The notes under the pieces: model-generated | The model's input: only the letters and a program-made list of their open reading frames with translations | The model's database searches: none | What the model was told of the DNA's origin: nothing | Shown: positions 47,256 to 56,356 of the stretch, piece after piece | Layout: each line of letters starts with the position of its first letter | How positions within the stretch are numbered: position 1 is the first letter of the stretch | Made by a program: the position numbers and the translations under genes | NCBI RefSeq assembly: GCF_047425865.1 | Contig: NZ_CP179735.1 | Length of the DNA stretch: 64,000 nt | Direction: 5' to 3' (one strand) | Source: Macrococcoides equi | GTDB taxonomy: Bacteria > Bacillota > Bacilli > Staphylococcales > Staphylococcaceae

Positions 47256-47744
47256 ATGAAAAAGATAATTATCATAGGAAGTCCGGGTAGTGGAAAAAGT
47301 ACGTTCGCGAGACAGTTGAGTAAAAAAATAAATGTACCACTCTATCACTTAGATCTATTAAACTGGAATGCAGATAAAACCGTTGTTAATAGAGAGATTT
47401 TTATAAATCGATTGTTAAATATATTAAACAGTGAAGCATGGATTATCGATGGAAATTATGGGAATACATTAGAAGTCAGAGTAAAAGAATGCGATACAAT
47501 ATTTTTCCTTGATTTGCCAGTCGATGTTTGTTTAAATAGTATTGAGGAACGAAAAGGTAAGGCACGTCCAGATATGCCATGGATTGAAGAAGATAATACA
47601 GACCCTGAATTTTTAGAATTTGTTAAAAGATATCCTTATGATAGTAGACCACAAGTGTTAGCATTGATGAAAGCATATCAGGATAAAGCAATCTTTGTCT
47701 TTAAATCACGTGAAGAAGTGAACAACTATTTAATGAAACTTTAA
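47256..47744 (+). CDS. P-loop nucleoside/adenylate kinase-like protein
   Basis: A 162-residue ATPase with Walker A GSPGSGKST at residues 8-16, the conserved LYHLDLLNWN and IIDGNYGNTLEVR (lid-like region), as in proteins annotated as DNA topology modulation protein FlaR. The real substrate is unknown. AAAGGAT precedes the ATG. A small gene follows 11 bases downstream. Confidence 0.85.
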   Translation: MKKIIIIGSPGSGKSTFARQLSKKINVPLYHLDLLNWNADKTVVNREIFINRLLNILNSEAWIIDGNYGNTLEVRVKECDTIFFLDLPVDVCLNSIEERKGKARPDMPWIEEDNTDPEFLEFVKRYPYDSRPQVLALMKAYQDKAIFVFKSREEVNNYLMKL

Positions 47745-47755
47745 GGAGAAGTTCT

Positions 47756-47932
47756 ATGTCAAAATATAAATTATTTACAAAAGAATTTGTGTTACTTGAT
47801 AGCTGTATGCAGGAACTTGAAGAATTTATCGCGTGGGATAATATTAGAGTCATCAGTCATAATATTATTGAAACAAGAATGAATATGTATAGCTTGTCGG
47901 TGATTTATGAAGTGATTGATTCAGTGGAATAA
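47756..47932 (+). CDS. Hypothetical protein, 58 residues
   Basis: The ATG at 47756 follows AAGGAG 5-6 bases upstream. The product is soluble (YKLFTKEFVLLDSCMQELEE, then IRVISHNIIETRMNM). I do not recognise a family. It lies between the kinase-like gene and a broken small membrane gene, all on one strand. Confidence 0.6.
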   Translation: MSKYKLFTKEFVLLDSCMQELEEFIAWDNIRVISHNIIETRMNMYSLSVIYEVIDSVE

Positions 47933-47945
47933 ATGAGGGGTTTTG

Positions 47946-48135
47946 ATGATTAAGAGTTTTGATAAATTTAAAAAATATTATTTTTTCCTTTAATTTGTAT
48001 ATTCCATTGATTTTTATATGGCTGCTTATTACGAAAATTACAGAAGATATGCTTATAGAATTTATTATTTATTTATTGACGTGCAACTTTATCACTTCTG
48101 TTGCATTACTTTTATATAAAAATCCATCGAAATAA
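47946..48135 (+). pseudogene. Small two-helix membrane protein, frameshifted
   Basis: GAGGGG and ATG at 47946 begin MIKSFDKFKKYYFFL and stop after 15 codons. One base over, the frame continues NLYIPLIFIWLLITKITED and a second hydrophobic helix to a stop at 48135, directly before a strong terminator. One fewer T in the T6 run at about 47984-47989 would give a 62-residue, two-helix membrane protein. Either a recent mutation or a sequencing error. Confidence 0.5.
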
Positions 48136-48171
48136 AAATGCATCCCCATATTCACGGGGATGCATTTTTAT
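48134..48171. terminator. Bidirectional terminator before the ClpP-like gene
   Basis: A 14-bp stem around ATGCATCCCC / GGGGATGCAT with A and T flanks. Confidence 0.92.
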
Positions 48172-48725
48172 TATATTTCTTTTTGATTTTCAATTATTTT
48201 ATTAACGATACCGTATTCTAATGCTTCCTGAGTATTTAACCAGTAGTCACGGCCTGTATGTTCTTCAACCTCTTCCACAGTTTTACCTGTTTCACGAGCG
48301 ATTAATTCATTTAACTTTTGACGTGTACGGATAATTTCTTTCGCTGTAATTTCCATGTTAGATGCTTGTCCTTGTGTACCGCCACTTGGTTGATGGATCA
48401 TAAAGCGCGTATTAGGTAATGCATAGCGGTTTTCTTTTTTACCTGATAAGTAGATTAACACACCAGCACTTACTACCCATCCAGCGCCAATGATTTTAAC
48501 TTCAGATTCAATGAAGTTAATCATGTCATGAATTAAATAACCTGAATCAACATGTCCACCAGGAGATGAAATGATTAATTTGATGGGTTCATGATTGATA
48601 GAATCTAATAATAATAATTGGTTAACTACTTCTTTGGCAGATTTATCATCAATGCCACCTGAGATTAATATTGTACGTGAATCTATTAATTTTTCCAGCA
48701 TAATGTCTTTATTTTCGTTTGTCAT
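48171..48725 (-). CDS. ClpP-family serine protease, paralogue
   Basis: A 184-residue protein of the ClpP/crotonase fold. The catalytic triad is present: Ser86 (GWVVSAGVL), His111 (FMIHQPSGG) and Asp160 (TGRDYWL). The LIISSPGGHVDSG oxyanion loop is typical. The sequence differs clearly from housekeeping staphylococcal ClpP (for example GMAASMGSF is replaced by GWVVSAGVL), so this is probably a second copy. Whether it partners with a Clp ATPase is unknown. GGAGG precedes the ATG. Confidence 0.88.
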   Translation of the reverse strand: MTNENKDIMLEKLIDSRTILISGGIDDKSAKEVVNQLLLLDSINHEPIKLIISSPGGHVDSGYLIHDMINFIESEVKIIGAGWVVSAGVLIYLSGKKENRYALPNTRFMIHQPSGGTQGQASNMEITAKEIIRTRQKLNELIARETGKTVEEVEEHTGRDYWLNTQEALEYGIVNKIIENQKEI

Positions 48726-48867
48726 AATATGCCTCCTATAAGCTTGTTATTATTATTTTATTGCTTTGGTCAATTTAAGTCAAAAAATATGGATTATTAT
48801 TTTTAACTTTACTGATTTTCGATGGATGATTTCTGTTATGATGATAAAAAAAGAATAAGGTGATTAA

Positions 48868-49185
48868 ATGGAGCAGTCGTTTGAGGGTTTAATAGAGCAA
48901 GCTATAAAAATAAGAAAGCAATATCACGCATTAGAAGTGCAACATCACCAAAGCGAGTGGTCATTGGAAGAAGATGCACTGGCTTTCTTAACTGATGCAG
49001 CGATTGTAGGACGTCTGGTGATGGATAAGCAAGGGCGCTGGCCAAAACCGAATAGTGATGGTGAACTCGGGTATAAAATTGCTGAGTCAATCTGGTGGTT
49101 AATCAATATTGCTGATCGTAGTGATATAGATATTTTACATGTTCTCCCTGAAGTTTTTAATACAATCGAGAAAAATAGCAAGTAA
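48868..49185 (+). CDS. MazG-like nucleotide pyrophosphohydrolase-type protein
   Basis: A 105-residue all-helical protein. LEEDALAFLTDAAIVGRLVMD and ELGYKIAESIWWLINIADR resemble the two helical acidic motifs of the all-alpha NTP pyrophosphatase (MazG) superfamily, but the EExxE/ExxD set is not perfect. It could hydrolyse non-canonical nucleotides or be a non-catalytic relative. AAGGTG precedes the ATG. Confidence 0.6.
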   Translation: MEQSFEGLIEQAIKIRKQYHALEVQHHQSEWSLEEDALAFLTDAAIVGRLVMDKQGRWPKPNSDGELGYKIAESIWWLINIADRSDIDILHVLPEVFNTIEKNSK

Positions 49186-49189
49186 TTAA

Positions 49190-49203
49190 TGAAAGCGTTT
49201 AAA
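49190..49203 (+). promoter_or_regulatory. Candidate cre site upstream of the PTS EIIC gene
   Basis: TGAAAGCGTTTAAA matches the CcpA consensus TGWAANCGNTNWCA at all but one defined position. It lies 87 bases before the EIIC ATG. Confidence 0.5.
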
Positions 49204-49289
49204 AAATTACAAAAAACATATTGCTTTTACATATAAAAGTATGGTAGATATATAAAGATGTTATTAATCATATAAGGGTAGGTAAACAA

Positions 49290-50336
49290 ATGAATATGAG
49301 CGGAAAACAGTTTTTTTCTAATATTTTAAATGGTATGGCAGCAGGGATAGTCGTTGCACTTGTGCCGAATGCAATGCTCGGTGAGTTATTTAAATATTTG
49401 GCACAGTTTCATCCTATTTTTACTAGTCTTGGGCAGTTATTATCTATTTTCCAGTTCTGTTTAAGTGCTTTAGCAGGGATTACGATTAGCCAACAGTTTA
49501 AGTTTAACGGATTACAGACAGCAATCTTATCAGGTGCGTCAGTACTTGGTTCAGGTGCGGTGCAGTTTAACGGTAAAGGATTTATGTTCATGGGAATCGG
49601 TGACATTATCAATATGATGTTAACGATTGCGCTGAGTGCATTTCTACTGATTGTTCTTGGGAATAAGATGGGAAGTATGAATATTGTATTCCTGCCTTTA
49701 ATCGCAGGGATTTTTCCTGGATTTATCGGTTCGCTGACTTTACCTTTTGTAAGACAGTTCACAGGTGGAATTGGTCAGATTATTGATCATTTTACAACTT
49801 TAAATCCATTATTAATGTGTATTTTAATTGGTATTAGTTACAGTGTGTTAATGGCAACACCGATTTCAGTAGTTGCGATTGCAACGGTCATCAGTTTGTC
49901 TGGTTTAGGCAGTGGTTCAGCGAACTTAGGGATTGTTGCCTGCTGTTATACTTTCATCTTTGGAGCGATGAAGGTAAATGACAAAGGTACGATGATTACT
50001 TTAATTATTGGTGCTGCAAAAATGATGATGCCTGTTTACTTTAAGCATCCTATTATTATAGTTGCATTACTGATCAATGGTATTGTCGCAGGCTTATGTG
50101 CCTATTTCTTCAATGTTCAAGGAACGCCGATGTCGGCTGGTTTTGGATATACAGGTCTCGTTGGTCCAATCAATGCGTTTAAGTTTATGGATGGTACTGT
50201 TATGCAGAATGTAATTAGTTTACTTTTTGCTTACGTTATTATTCCATTACCAATCGCTTTTGCAACACATCAGCTATTAAAGAAAATTTTACCTGGATAT
50301 AATGATGAGATATTTTTATATAAAGCAGAACAATAA
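49290..50336 (+). CDS. PTS transporter EIIC-like membrane protein (PTS_EIIC_2 family)
   Basis: A 348-residue polytopic membrane protein, rich in glycine, of the PTS_EIIC_2 family (AGITISQQFKFNGLQTAILSG-type segment, VLGSGAVQFNGKGF). No EIIA or EIIB genes are nearby, so it is either fed by components encoded elsewhere or transports without phosphorylation. The substrate is unknown. GGGTAGG precedes the ATG. Confidence 0.85.
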   Translation: MNMSGKQFFSNILNGMAAGIVVALVPNAMLGELFKYLAQFHPIFTSLGQLLSIFQFCLSALAGITISQQFKFNGLQTAILSGASVLGSGAVQFNGKGFMFMGIGDIINMMLTIALSAFLLIVLGNKMGSMNIVFLPLIAGIFPGFIGSLTLPFVRQFTGGIGQIIDHFTTLNPLLMCILIGISYSVLMATPISVVAIATVISLSGLGSGSANLGIVACCYTFIFGAMKVNDKGTMITLIIGAAKMMMPVYFKHPIIIVALLINGIVAGLCAYFFNVQGTPMSAGFGYTGLVGPINAFKFMDGTVMQNVISLLFAYVIIPLPIAFATHQLLKKILPGYNDEIFLYKAEQ

Positions 50337-50378
50337 AAAAGATGTAAGTTTCCATAAATGGAAACTTACATCTTTTTT
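50335..50378. terminator. Bidirectional terminator EIIC / aminotransferase
   Basis: A 14-bp stem, GATGTAAGTTTCCA with its complement, flanked by A and T runs. Confidence 0.92.
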
Positions 50379-51531
50379 AATTTTTATAGTGTTTTAAGAA
50401 TCTCTCAAGTCTTTTCATCGCCTCTTTTAACTCATTCATACTTGATGCAAATGATAAACGAATATGTCCTTCGCCATATTTTGAAAAAGCACTCCCAGGT
50501 ACCACAGCAAGTCTTTCCTGATTGAGCAGTTCGGTTGCAAACTGATAAGCGTTGTTATTGTACTTAGAGATATTCGGGAAGATATAAAATGCGCCTTGTG
50601 GTTTTTCAACAGGTAAGCCTAATGTTTGCAGCTTATTATACAGAAAATCTCTGCGTTCTATATACGCCTGATTCATTTCTTTAACAGTTTCACGATCTTT
50701 GAAGGCTTCAATAGCACCGTACTGGCTAGGAGTTGCTACACAAATCGAATTATAAAGGTGAACAGATGTGACATGTGTAATGAGTTCAGCACTAGATACT
50801 ACATAACCAATACGTGCACCCGTTACTGCATGAGATTTTGATAGACCATTGATGACAAATAATTTATCACGCAACTCAAGTTTTTCAAGAAATGAATGGT
50901 GCGGTCCTTCATATACATTCTCACTGTATATTTCATCGGTTACGATAAATATATCTTCATCTTTCAACATTTCAGTAAGTTGATTGATTTGTTCTAATGT
51001 CAAAGTCTTTCCGGTAGGATTCGTCGGATAATTAAAGAGTACTGCTTTTGTTTTGTCGGTGATTGCAGCTTTTATTGCTTCAGGTGTCGGTACAAGGTTT
51101 GTCTTTGTAGTATCTACCAAAACGACAGTTGCCCCCAGTAACTTAAGGATTGGCTCATATCCAAGATAGCACGGAGACGGTAGAATGACTTCATCTCCTG
51201 GGTTAATGATTGTTCTGAACACATCATCAATTGCTTCAGATCCACCGTTAGTCACAACTATTTCAGTTTCTGCATCATAGTCGACATTAAATTTTTCCTT
51301 TATTGATTGTGCAATCGCCTGACGTAGTGTGATTAAGCCACGGTTATGGGTGTAACGCAATTGATTGTCGTTAATTGCATTGATCATCGCAGATTTTACG
51401 GAAGCGGGAGGTGGGAAGTCAGATTGACCAAGAGTCAGGTCGATACAATCGTCAAGCCCAGCAGCTTTATTCGCAAACTCTCTTGTGCCTGGTATCGTGA
51501 CTTCATTGATATATTGATTTAATTGTGGCAT
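50377..51531 (-). CDS. Class I/II PLP aminotransferase (PatA-like)
   Basis: About 384 residues. The PLP lysine is in INGLSKSHAVTGARIGY, the PLP-binding Asn and Asp in FNYPTNPTGKTL and IVTDEIYSE, and the substrate Arg in HIRLSFA. Nearest in style to PatA-type N-acetyl-diaminopimelate/aromatic aminotransferases; the exact substrate is not certain. An in-frame GTG at 51540 is the alternative start; the ATG at 51531 has GAGAAG at better distance. Adjacent and divergent to the amino acid ABC transporter. Confidence 0.85.
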   Translation of the reverse strand: MPQLNQYINEVTIPGTREFANKAAGLDDCIDLTLGQSDFPPPASVKSAMINAINDNQLRYTHNRGLITLRQAIAQSIKEKFNVDYDAETEIVVTNGGSEAIDDVFRTIINPGDEVILPSPCYLGYEPILKLLGATVVLVDTTKTNLVPTPEAIKAAITDKTKAVLFNYPTNPTGKTLTLEQINQLTEMLKDEDIFIVTDEIYSENVYEGPHHSFLEKLELRDKLFVINGLSKSHAVTGARIGYVVSSAELITHVTSVHLYNSICVATPSQYGAIEAFKDRETVKEMNQAYIERRDFLYNKLQTLGLPVEKPQGAFYIFPNISKYNNNAYQFATELLNQERLAVVPGSAFSKYGEGHIRLSFASSMNELKEAMKRLERFLKHYKN

Positions 51532-51635
51532 ATTATTCACTTCTCTTTCTTATCATTTTTAATGATTATATGTGAAAATGCCGCATGACGCAAAATAATT
51601 GTGATAAAACTATTAAATTATTTTAATATTCAGTC

Positions 51636-51664
51636 TTGAATACTTATACATAAAAGTGTATGAT
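51636..51664 (+). promoter_or_regulatory. Promoter of the glutamine-type ABC operon
   Basis: TTGAAT (51636-51641), 17 bases, TATGAT (51659-51664). A CodY-like half-site AATATTCAG overlaps upstream, but the second half is poor. Confidence 0.55.
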
Positions 51665-51691
51665 AAATACTATCTAAAGGAGGGGAAGTCA

Positions 51692-53140
51692 TTGTCGATG
51701 AATAAAATGATGCGTTCATGTTTTATTTTTATACTGCTATTTGCGTGTGTTCCGTTAAAGACGCAAGCTCAAACAGATCAGTATGACACGATTAAGAAGA
51801 ATGGTGTACTACGTGTGGGGCTTTCTGCAGACTATGCACCGTATGAATTTGAGAAGACGGTAAATGGTAAACGTGAGTACGCGGGTATTGATATCGAATT
51901 ATCAAAAAAACTAGCCAAGGATTTAGGTGTAGAACTAAAAATTGTTAATATGCAATTTGATAGTCTGCTAGGGGCTTTAAAAACAGGAAAGATCGACGTT
52001 ATTATTTCAGGTATGAGTCCAACACCTGAACGTAAGAAAGAAGTAGACTTCTCTGACTATTATATGCATGTGCAGCAACGTATGATTATACAGAAGAAAG
52101 ATGCTGATAAGTTAAAGACAGTTGAAGATTTCAAAGGTAAAAGTATCGGTGCACAAAAACAGACGACACAAGAAGAACTGGCAAAGACAGAAATTCCAGA
52201 TGCAAATGTGACATCACTTACACGTGTGCCTGAAATTATCATGTCGCTTAATACCGGCAAACTTGATGGCGTCGTGCTTGAAGGGCCGGTTGGTGAAGCA
52301 TATTTATCTCAAAATAAGAATTTAACATTCTCTGAGATGAAATTTGCAGACGAAAACAAAGGTACAGCCATTGCATTGCCAAAAGATTCACCAAAATTAC
52401 TCGATGCTTTGAATAAGACGATTAAAGAAGTAGACGATAAAGGTTTATTAAAAGGATATAAAGATAAAGCAAATGAAGCTATGTTTGATGAAGGATCATT
52501 CTTTAGTAAGTATGGATCATTTTTTATCCAGGGTATCGGTGCGACCATTCTTATTTCATTAATTGGTGTAGTACTAGGTTCATTATTTGGAGGCATTCTT
52601 GCCTTTATGAAATTGAGCAAGAATATTATCTTAAAGACAATTGCATGGATATACATTGAATTTATTCGTGGCACACCATTACTTGTACAGGTATTCTTAG
52701 TTTATTTCGGTACAACAGCAGTTCTTGGGATTGATTTATCTGCCTTTATTTGCGGGGCGATTGCACTGGTGATTAATTGTGCTGCATATATTGCTGAAAT
52801 TATCCGCGCGGGTATCAATGCAGTGGATAGAGGACAAACTGAAGCAGCACGTTCACTCGGTTTGAGTCATGCACAAACAATGAATAAAGTGATTATGCCG
52901 CAAGCAATCAAAAATATTTTACCGGCATTAGGTAATGAATTTGTTACGGTGATTAAAGAGTCATCAATTGTTTCAGTTATTGGCGTATCTGAACTTATGT
53001 TTAATGCGCAAGTCGTTCAGGGTGCATCTTTTGATCCGTTCACACCATTACTGATAGCTGCTATTGTCTACTTCATCCTTACCTTTGCCTTGAGTCGAGT
53101 GATGAATGTATTTGAAAGGAGGATGAGTGTTAGTGATTAA
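51692..53140 (+). CDS. Amino acid ABC transporter, fused substrate-binding protein and permease (GlnH-GlnP type)
   Basis: A 482-residue fusion. Signal peptide RSCFIFILLFACVPLKTQAQ, then a solute-binding domain (about residues 25-260, LRVGLSADYAPYEFE and the MNLNTG-like MSLNTGKLDG), then a polar-amino-acid permease domain with several helices (GIGATILISLIGVVLGS, EFIRGTPLLVQVF) and the EAA loop EAARSLGLSHAQTMNKVIMP. TTG at 51692 has GGAGGGG 6 bases upstream; ATG at 51698 is the alternative. The gene partners the ATPase downstream. Confidence 0.93.
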   Translation: MSMNKMMRSCFIFILLFACVPLKTQAQTDQYDTIKKNGVLRVGLSADYAPYEFEKTVNGKREYAGIDIELSKKLAKDLGVELKIVNMQFDSLLGALKTGKIDVIISGMSPTPERKKEVDFSDYYMHVQQRMIIQKKDADKLKTVEDFKGKSIGAQKQTTQEELAKTEIPDANVTSLTRVPEIIMSLNTGKLDGVVLEGPVGEAYLSQNKNLTFSEMKFADENKGTAIALPKDSPKLLDALNKTIKEVDDKGLLKGYKDKANEAMFDEGSFFSKYGSFFIQGIGATILISLIGVVLGSLFGGILAFMKLSKNIILKTIAWIYIEFIRGTPLLVQVFLVYFGTTAVLGIDLSAFICGAIALVINCAAYIAEIIRAGINAVDRGQTEAARSLGLSHAQTMNKVIMPQAIKNILPALGNEFVTVIKESSIVSVIGVSELMFNAQVVQGASFDPFTPLLIAAIVYFILTFALSRVMNVFERRMSVSD

Positions 53141-53855
53141 AGTAAATAATCTGCATAAAAGTTTTGGAAAAGTCGAAGTGTTAAAAGGAATTGACCTGGA
53201 AATTTCTGAAGGAGAGGTCGTTGCTATTATTGGACCTTCAGGAAGCGGTAAATCTACTTTATTACGTTGCTTAAATCTTCTTGAAACACCGACAAGTGGA
53301 GAAATAATCTTTGAAGGTAACGCTTTAACCGCGAAAGGAACAGATATTAATAAACTCCGTCAGAAGATGGGGATGGTGTTCCAAAGTTTTAACTTATTTC
53401 CACACAAAACAGCCAAAGAAAATTTAATGCTCGCACCATTACTTTTAGGGAAAGGTAATAAAACTGTGCTTCAGGAAAAAGCATTAGATTTACTAGCAAA
53501 AGTAGGTTTGTCAGATAGAGCTGATAACTATCCTTCTCAATTATCAGGGGGCCAGAAACAACGTGTCGCAATTGCGCGTGCACTGGCAATGGATCCGGAT
53601 GTGATACTTTTTGATGAACCAACTTCAGCGCTTGATCCTGAAGTTGTAGGGGATGTTCTTGCGGTTATGAAGAAGCTTGCCGAAGAAGGTATGACTATGG
53701 TGGTCGTAACTCATGAAATGGGATTTGCACGAGAAGTAGCAGATCGCGTCGTATTTATGGATAACGGTGTTATTCAGGAAGATGCACCGCCGGATATTTT
53801 ATTTAATAATCCGAAAAATGAACGTGCTAGAGCATTCTTATCGAAGGTATTGTAA
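53133..53855 (+). CDS. glnQ: Amino acid ABC transporter ATPase (GlnQ type)
   Basis: A 240-residue ABC ATPase. Walker A GPSGSGKST, Q-loop VFQSFNLFPH, signature LSGGQKQR, Walker B VILFDEPTSALD, switch His VVVTHEMGF. It overlaps the permease stop by 8 bases, starting GTG at 53133 (GTG at 53127 is also possible) after AGGAGG. Energises uptake by the fused receptor-permease; glutamine or another polar amino acid is likely. Confidence 0.95.
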   Translation: MIKVNNLHKSFGKVEVLKGIDLEISEGEVVAIIGPSGSGKSTLLRCLNLLETPTSGEIIFEGNALTAKGTDINKLRQKMGMVFQSFNLFPHKTAKENLMLAPLLLGKGNKTVLQEKALDLLAKVGLSDRADNYPSQLSGGQKQRVAIARALAMDPDVILFDEPTSALDPEVVGDVLAVMKKLAEEGMTMVVVTHEMGFAREVADRVVFMDNGVIQEDAPPDILFNNPKNERARAFLSKVL

Positions 53856-53917
53856 GAGAAGCAATCGAAGTAATTGATAGAAAGCGCATCTTTTATGTTA
53901 AAGTTATACTTGTATGA

Positions 53918-53961
53918 AGAGAAGATAAGGCAAATTAAATGTCTAATCTTCTCTTTTTTTA
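53918..53961 (+). terminator. Terminator of the ABC operon
   Basis: AGAGAAGAT pairs with ATCTTCTCT across a 19-base loop, then T7. Confidence 0.7.
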
Positions 53962-54009
53962 TGGTAAAATAGTATTCTTAAAAAATTTAAAAAGAGTGGA
54001 GGCGTAGTG

Positions 54010-55133
54010 ATGTATCAAAAACTAAAGCAAGAAATTATTGATTATAGTAAAACGATTGGTATTGATGCAATAGGTTTTACGACAGCAGAACCTTTTGAAT
54101 CACTACGCCCGAAACTTGAAGCATATTATAAAAATAATTATGACTCAGGATTTGAAAAAGGCACGATTGAAGAACGAATCAATCCGAAGTACTCAATGCC
54201 TGAAGCACAGTCAATCATTGCAATCGCTGTAGGTTATCCTAATAAATTGCCGAATGCTCCTAAAAGTGTACGCGGGGCGCGTCGCGGAATATTTGCGCGT
54301 GCTTCCTGGGGATTGATTATCATACATTGTTAAATAAACGGCTGGAACTACTTGTGAGTTTTATTAAGGAGCGCGTCCCTGATGTAAAAACGATGAATAT
54401 GGTAGATACCGGGGTGTTAAGCGACAGAGCGGTAGCAGAACGTGCGGGTATAGGCTATGCAGCAAAAAATGGCTTTATTTTAAATAAGGATTTAGGGACA
54501 TGGACTTATCTAGGTGAAATCCTCATTTCAATTCCTTTTGAGCCAGATCATCCAGTAATTGATTCATGCCTTGATTGTACGATTTGTATTGATCGATGCC
54601 CAACTGGTGCCTTACTAGGGAATGGTCAGCTTGATTCTAATAAATGCATCAGTTTCCTGACCCAGACAAAAGGATTTATGCCGGATGAATACCGCAGTAA
54701 GATTGGTAATAGGCTCTATGGTTGTGATACTTGTCAGCAAGTTTGTCCGAAAAATCGTGGCATTAATACGACACAACATGATATAGCGCTTCAGCCGGAA
54801 ACGTTAAAACCACTTTTAGTACCATTGCTTAAGATGACCAATAAACAATTTAAAGCGGAGTTTGGTCATTTAGCAGGCGCCTGGCGTGGAAAAAAGCCGA
54901 TTCAGCGCAATGCAATACTTGCACTGGCACATTTCAAAGAAACTGAAGCAATTCCAGATTTAAAAGACATCGCTGAAAATGATCCGCGTCCTGAAATTAA
55001 AGGAACCGCCTACTGGGCAATCGGTCAGATCAGTAAAAATGAACAAGAGTATTTGAAAGCAAGATATGATAAAGAAACAGATAAAGATGTTAAACTAGAA
55101 ATATTAAAAAGTATAGGAAGTGTGGAATTATAA
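54010..55133 (+). pseudogene. queG: queG, epoxyqueuosine reductase, frameshifted by one base
   Basis: QueG performs the last step of queuosine synthesis for tRNA. The start (GGAGG, ATG 54010) encodes the N-terminal domain to IFARASWGL, after which the frame hits a stop at 54333. The other frame continues from LLNKRLELL to 55133. One missing base near 54312 (GGATTGATTATC where family members need GLDYHTLL) explains both. The second part has both ferredoxin clusters (CLDCTICIDRCP and CDTCQQVCP) and the C-terminal HEAT-like region. All later motifs are intact, so the lesion is recent or a sequencing error. Confidence 0.9.
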
Positions 55134-55607
55134 ATGTCATCTATTAATGTAGTTTTATATCAACCTGAAATACCAGCAAATACAGGAAATATCGCTCGAA
55201 GTTGTGCAGCCACAGATACGCACCTGCATTTAATTCGTCCTTTAGGATTTTCTACGGATGATAAGATGCTTCGCCGTGCAGGACTTGATTACTGGAAATT
55301 TGTTAATATCACTTATTACGATAGTATTGAAGAGTTCTTTGAGAAAAATGAAGGACATTATTATCTACTTACAAAATTCGGTACTAAACCACACACGACA
55401 TTTGACTATAGTAATACAGAAGAGAAACATTACTTTATCTTTGGTCGTGAAACAACTGGACTTCCAGACTGGGTGAAAGAAAAGTATATGGACACTGCAT
55501 TGCGTATTCCGATGAACGATAATGTGCGCTCACTTAATTTATCTAATACAGCAGCAATACTTATCTATGAAGCATTACGTCAGCAAAATTATCCTGGTTT
55601 AAGCTAA
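55134..55607 (+). CDS. trmL: TrmL, tRNA (cytidine/uridine-34-2'-O)-methyltransferase
   Basis: A 157-residue SPOUT methyltransferase acting on the wobble base of tRNA-Leu. It has the knot motifs EIPANTGNIARSC, IFGRETTGLPDW and NVRSLNLSNTAAILIYEALR. It begins on the base after the queG stop, with AGGAAGTG upstream. Its neighbour queG also modifies position 34 of tRNAs. Confidence 0.95.
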   Translation: MSSINVVLYQPEIPANTGNIARSCAATDTHLHLIRPLGFSTDDKMLRRAGLDYWKFVNITYYDSIEEFFEKNEGHYYLLTKFGTKPHTTFDYSNTEEKHYFIFGRETTGLPDWVKEKYMDTALRIPMNDNVRSLNLSNTAAILIYEALRQQNYPGLS

Positions 55608-55618
55608 GGAGGGATACT

Positions 55619-56356
55619 ATGAATGAAGTCATTCAATTAATGCGTAATCACCGTTCAATACGTAAATTCAAAGATGAAGCATTATCACAAGAAACGATAA
55701 ACACACTTGTTACTGCTGCCCAAAGTGCGTCAACATCAAGCTATGTTCAGGCATATTCAATCATTGGTATCACTGATCCTGAAATTAAGCACCAACTTCG
55801 TGAAATCAGCGGCCAGTCTTATGTAGAACATAATGGCCACTTATTTGTATTTATTGCCGATTTCAATCGTCATGCAATGCTTGGACAACATCTTAATCAG
55901 CCGGTAGATGACTATTTTGGTACGACAGAATCATTTATCGTGGGGACTGTTGATGCTGCCCTTGCCAGTCAAAATATGGCGGTGGCTGCTGAAAGTATGG
56001 GGCTTGGCATATGCTATATCGGTTCACTGCGCAATAATATGCACAAAGTAATCGATTTACTACAATTACCTGAATATACTTATCCTTTATTTGGTATAGT
56101 TGTTGGCGTACCAGATAATGAGGGAAGTCAGAAAGAACGTCTGCCACGAAAAGTAGTTTATCACGAGAACACATATCAATCCTTTGATTATGCTGATTAT
56201 GAGGCATACGATGCATCGACAGCTGATTATTACTCTAAAAGAACGAACGGTGCTCGTAATGATAAATGGAGTGAACAGGTCATCGGCATGCTGAGTAATA
56301 AGGCACGACTTGATGTTGATGATGTGGTGAAGCAGCAAGGATTTTTAAAACAATAA
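55619..56356 (+). CDS. nfrA: NADPH-dependent FMN oxidoreductase (NfrA family)
   Basis: A 245-residue flavoprotein of the oxygen-insensitive nitroreductase family. The N-terminal LMRNHRSIRKFKDEAL is the FMN-binding start, and GLGICYIGSLRNN and FGIVVGVPD are family motifs. Reduces nitro compounds or free flavins, with a general redox role. AAGGAGGG precedes the ATG. Confidence 0.9.
   Translation: MNEVIQLMRNHRSIRKFKDEALSQETINTLVTAAQSASTSSYVQAYSIIGITDPEIKHQLREISGQSYVEHNGHLFVFIADFNRHAMLGQHLNQPVDDYFGTTESFIVGTVDAALASQNMAVAAESMGLGICYIGSLRNNMHKVIDLLQLPEYTYPLFGIVVGVPDNEGSQKERLPRKVVYHENTYQSFDYADYEAYDASTADYYSKRTNGARNDKWSEQVIGMLSNKARLDVDDVVKQQGFLKQ

Noticed and set aside
51600..51664. CodY box upstream of the amino acid ABC operon
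   Set aside because: Only one half matches AATTTTCWGAAAATT; noted within the promoter entry, not called separately.
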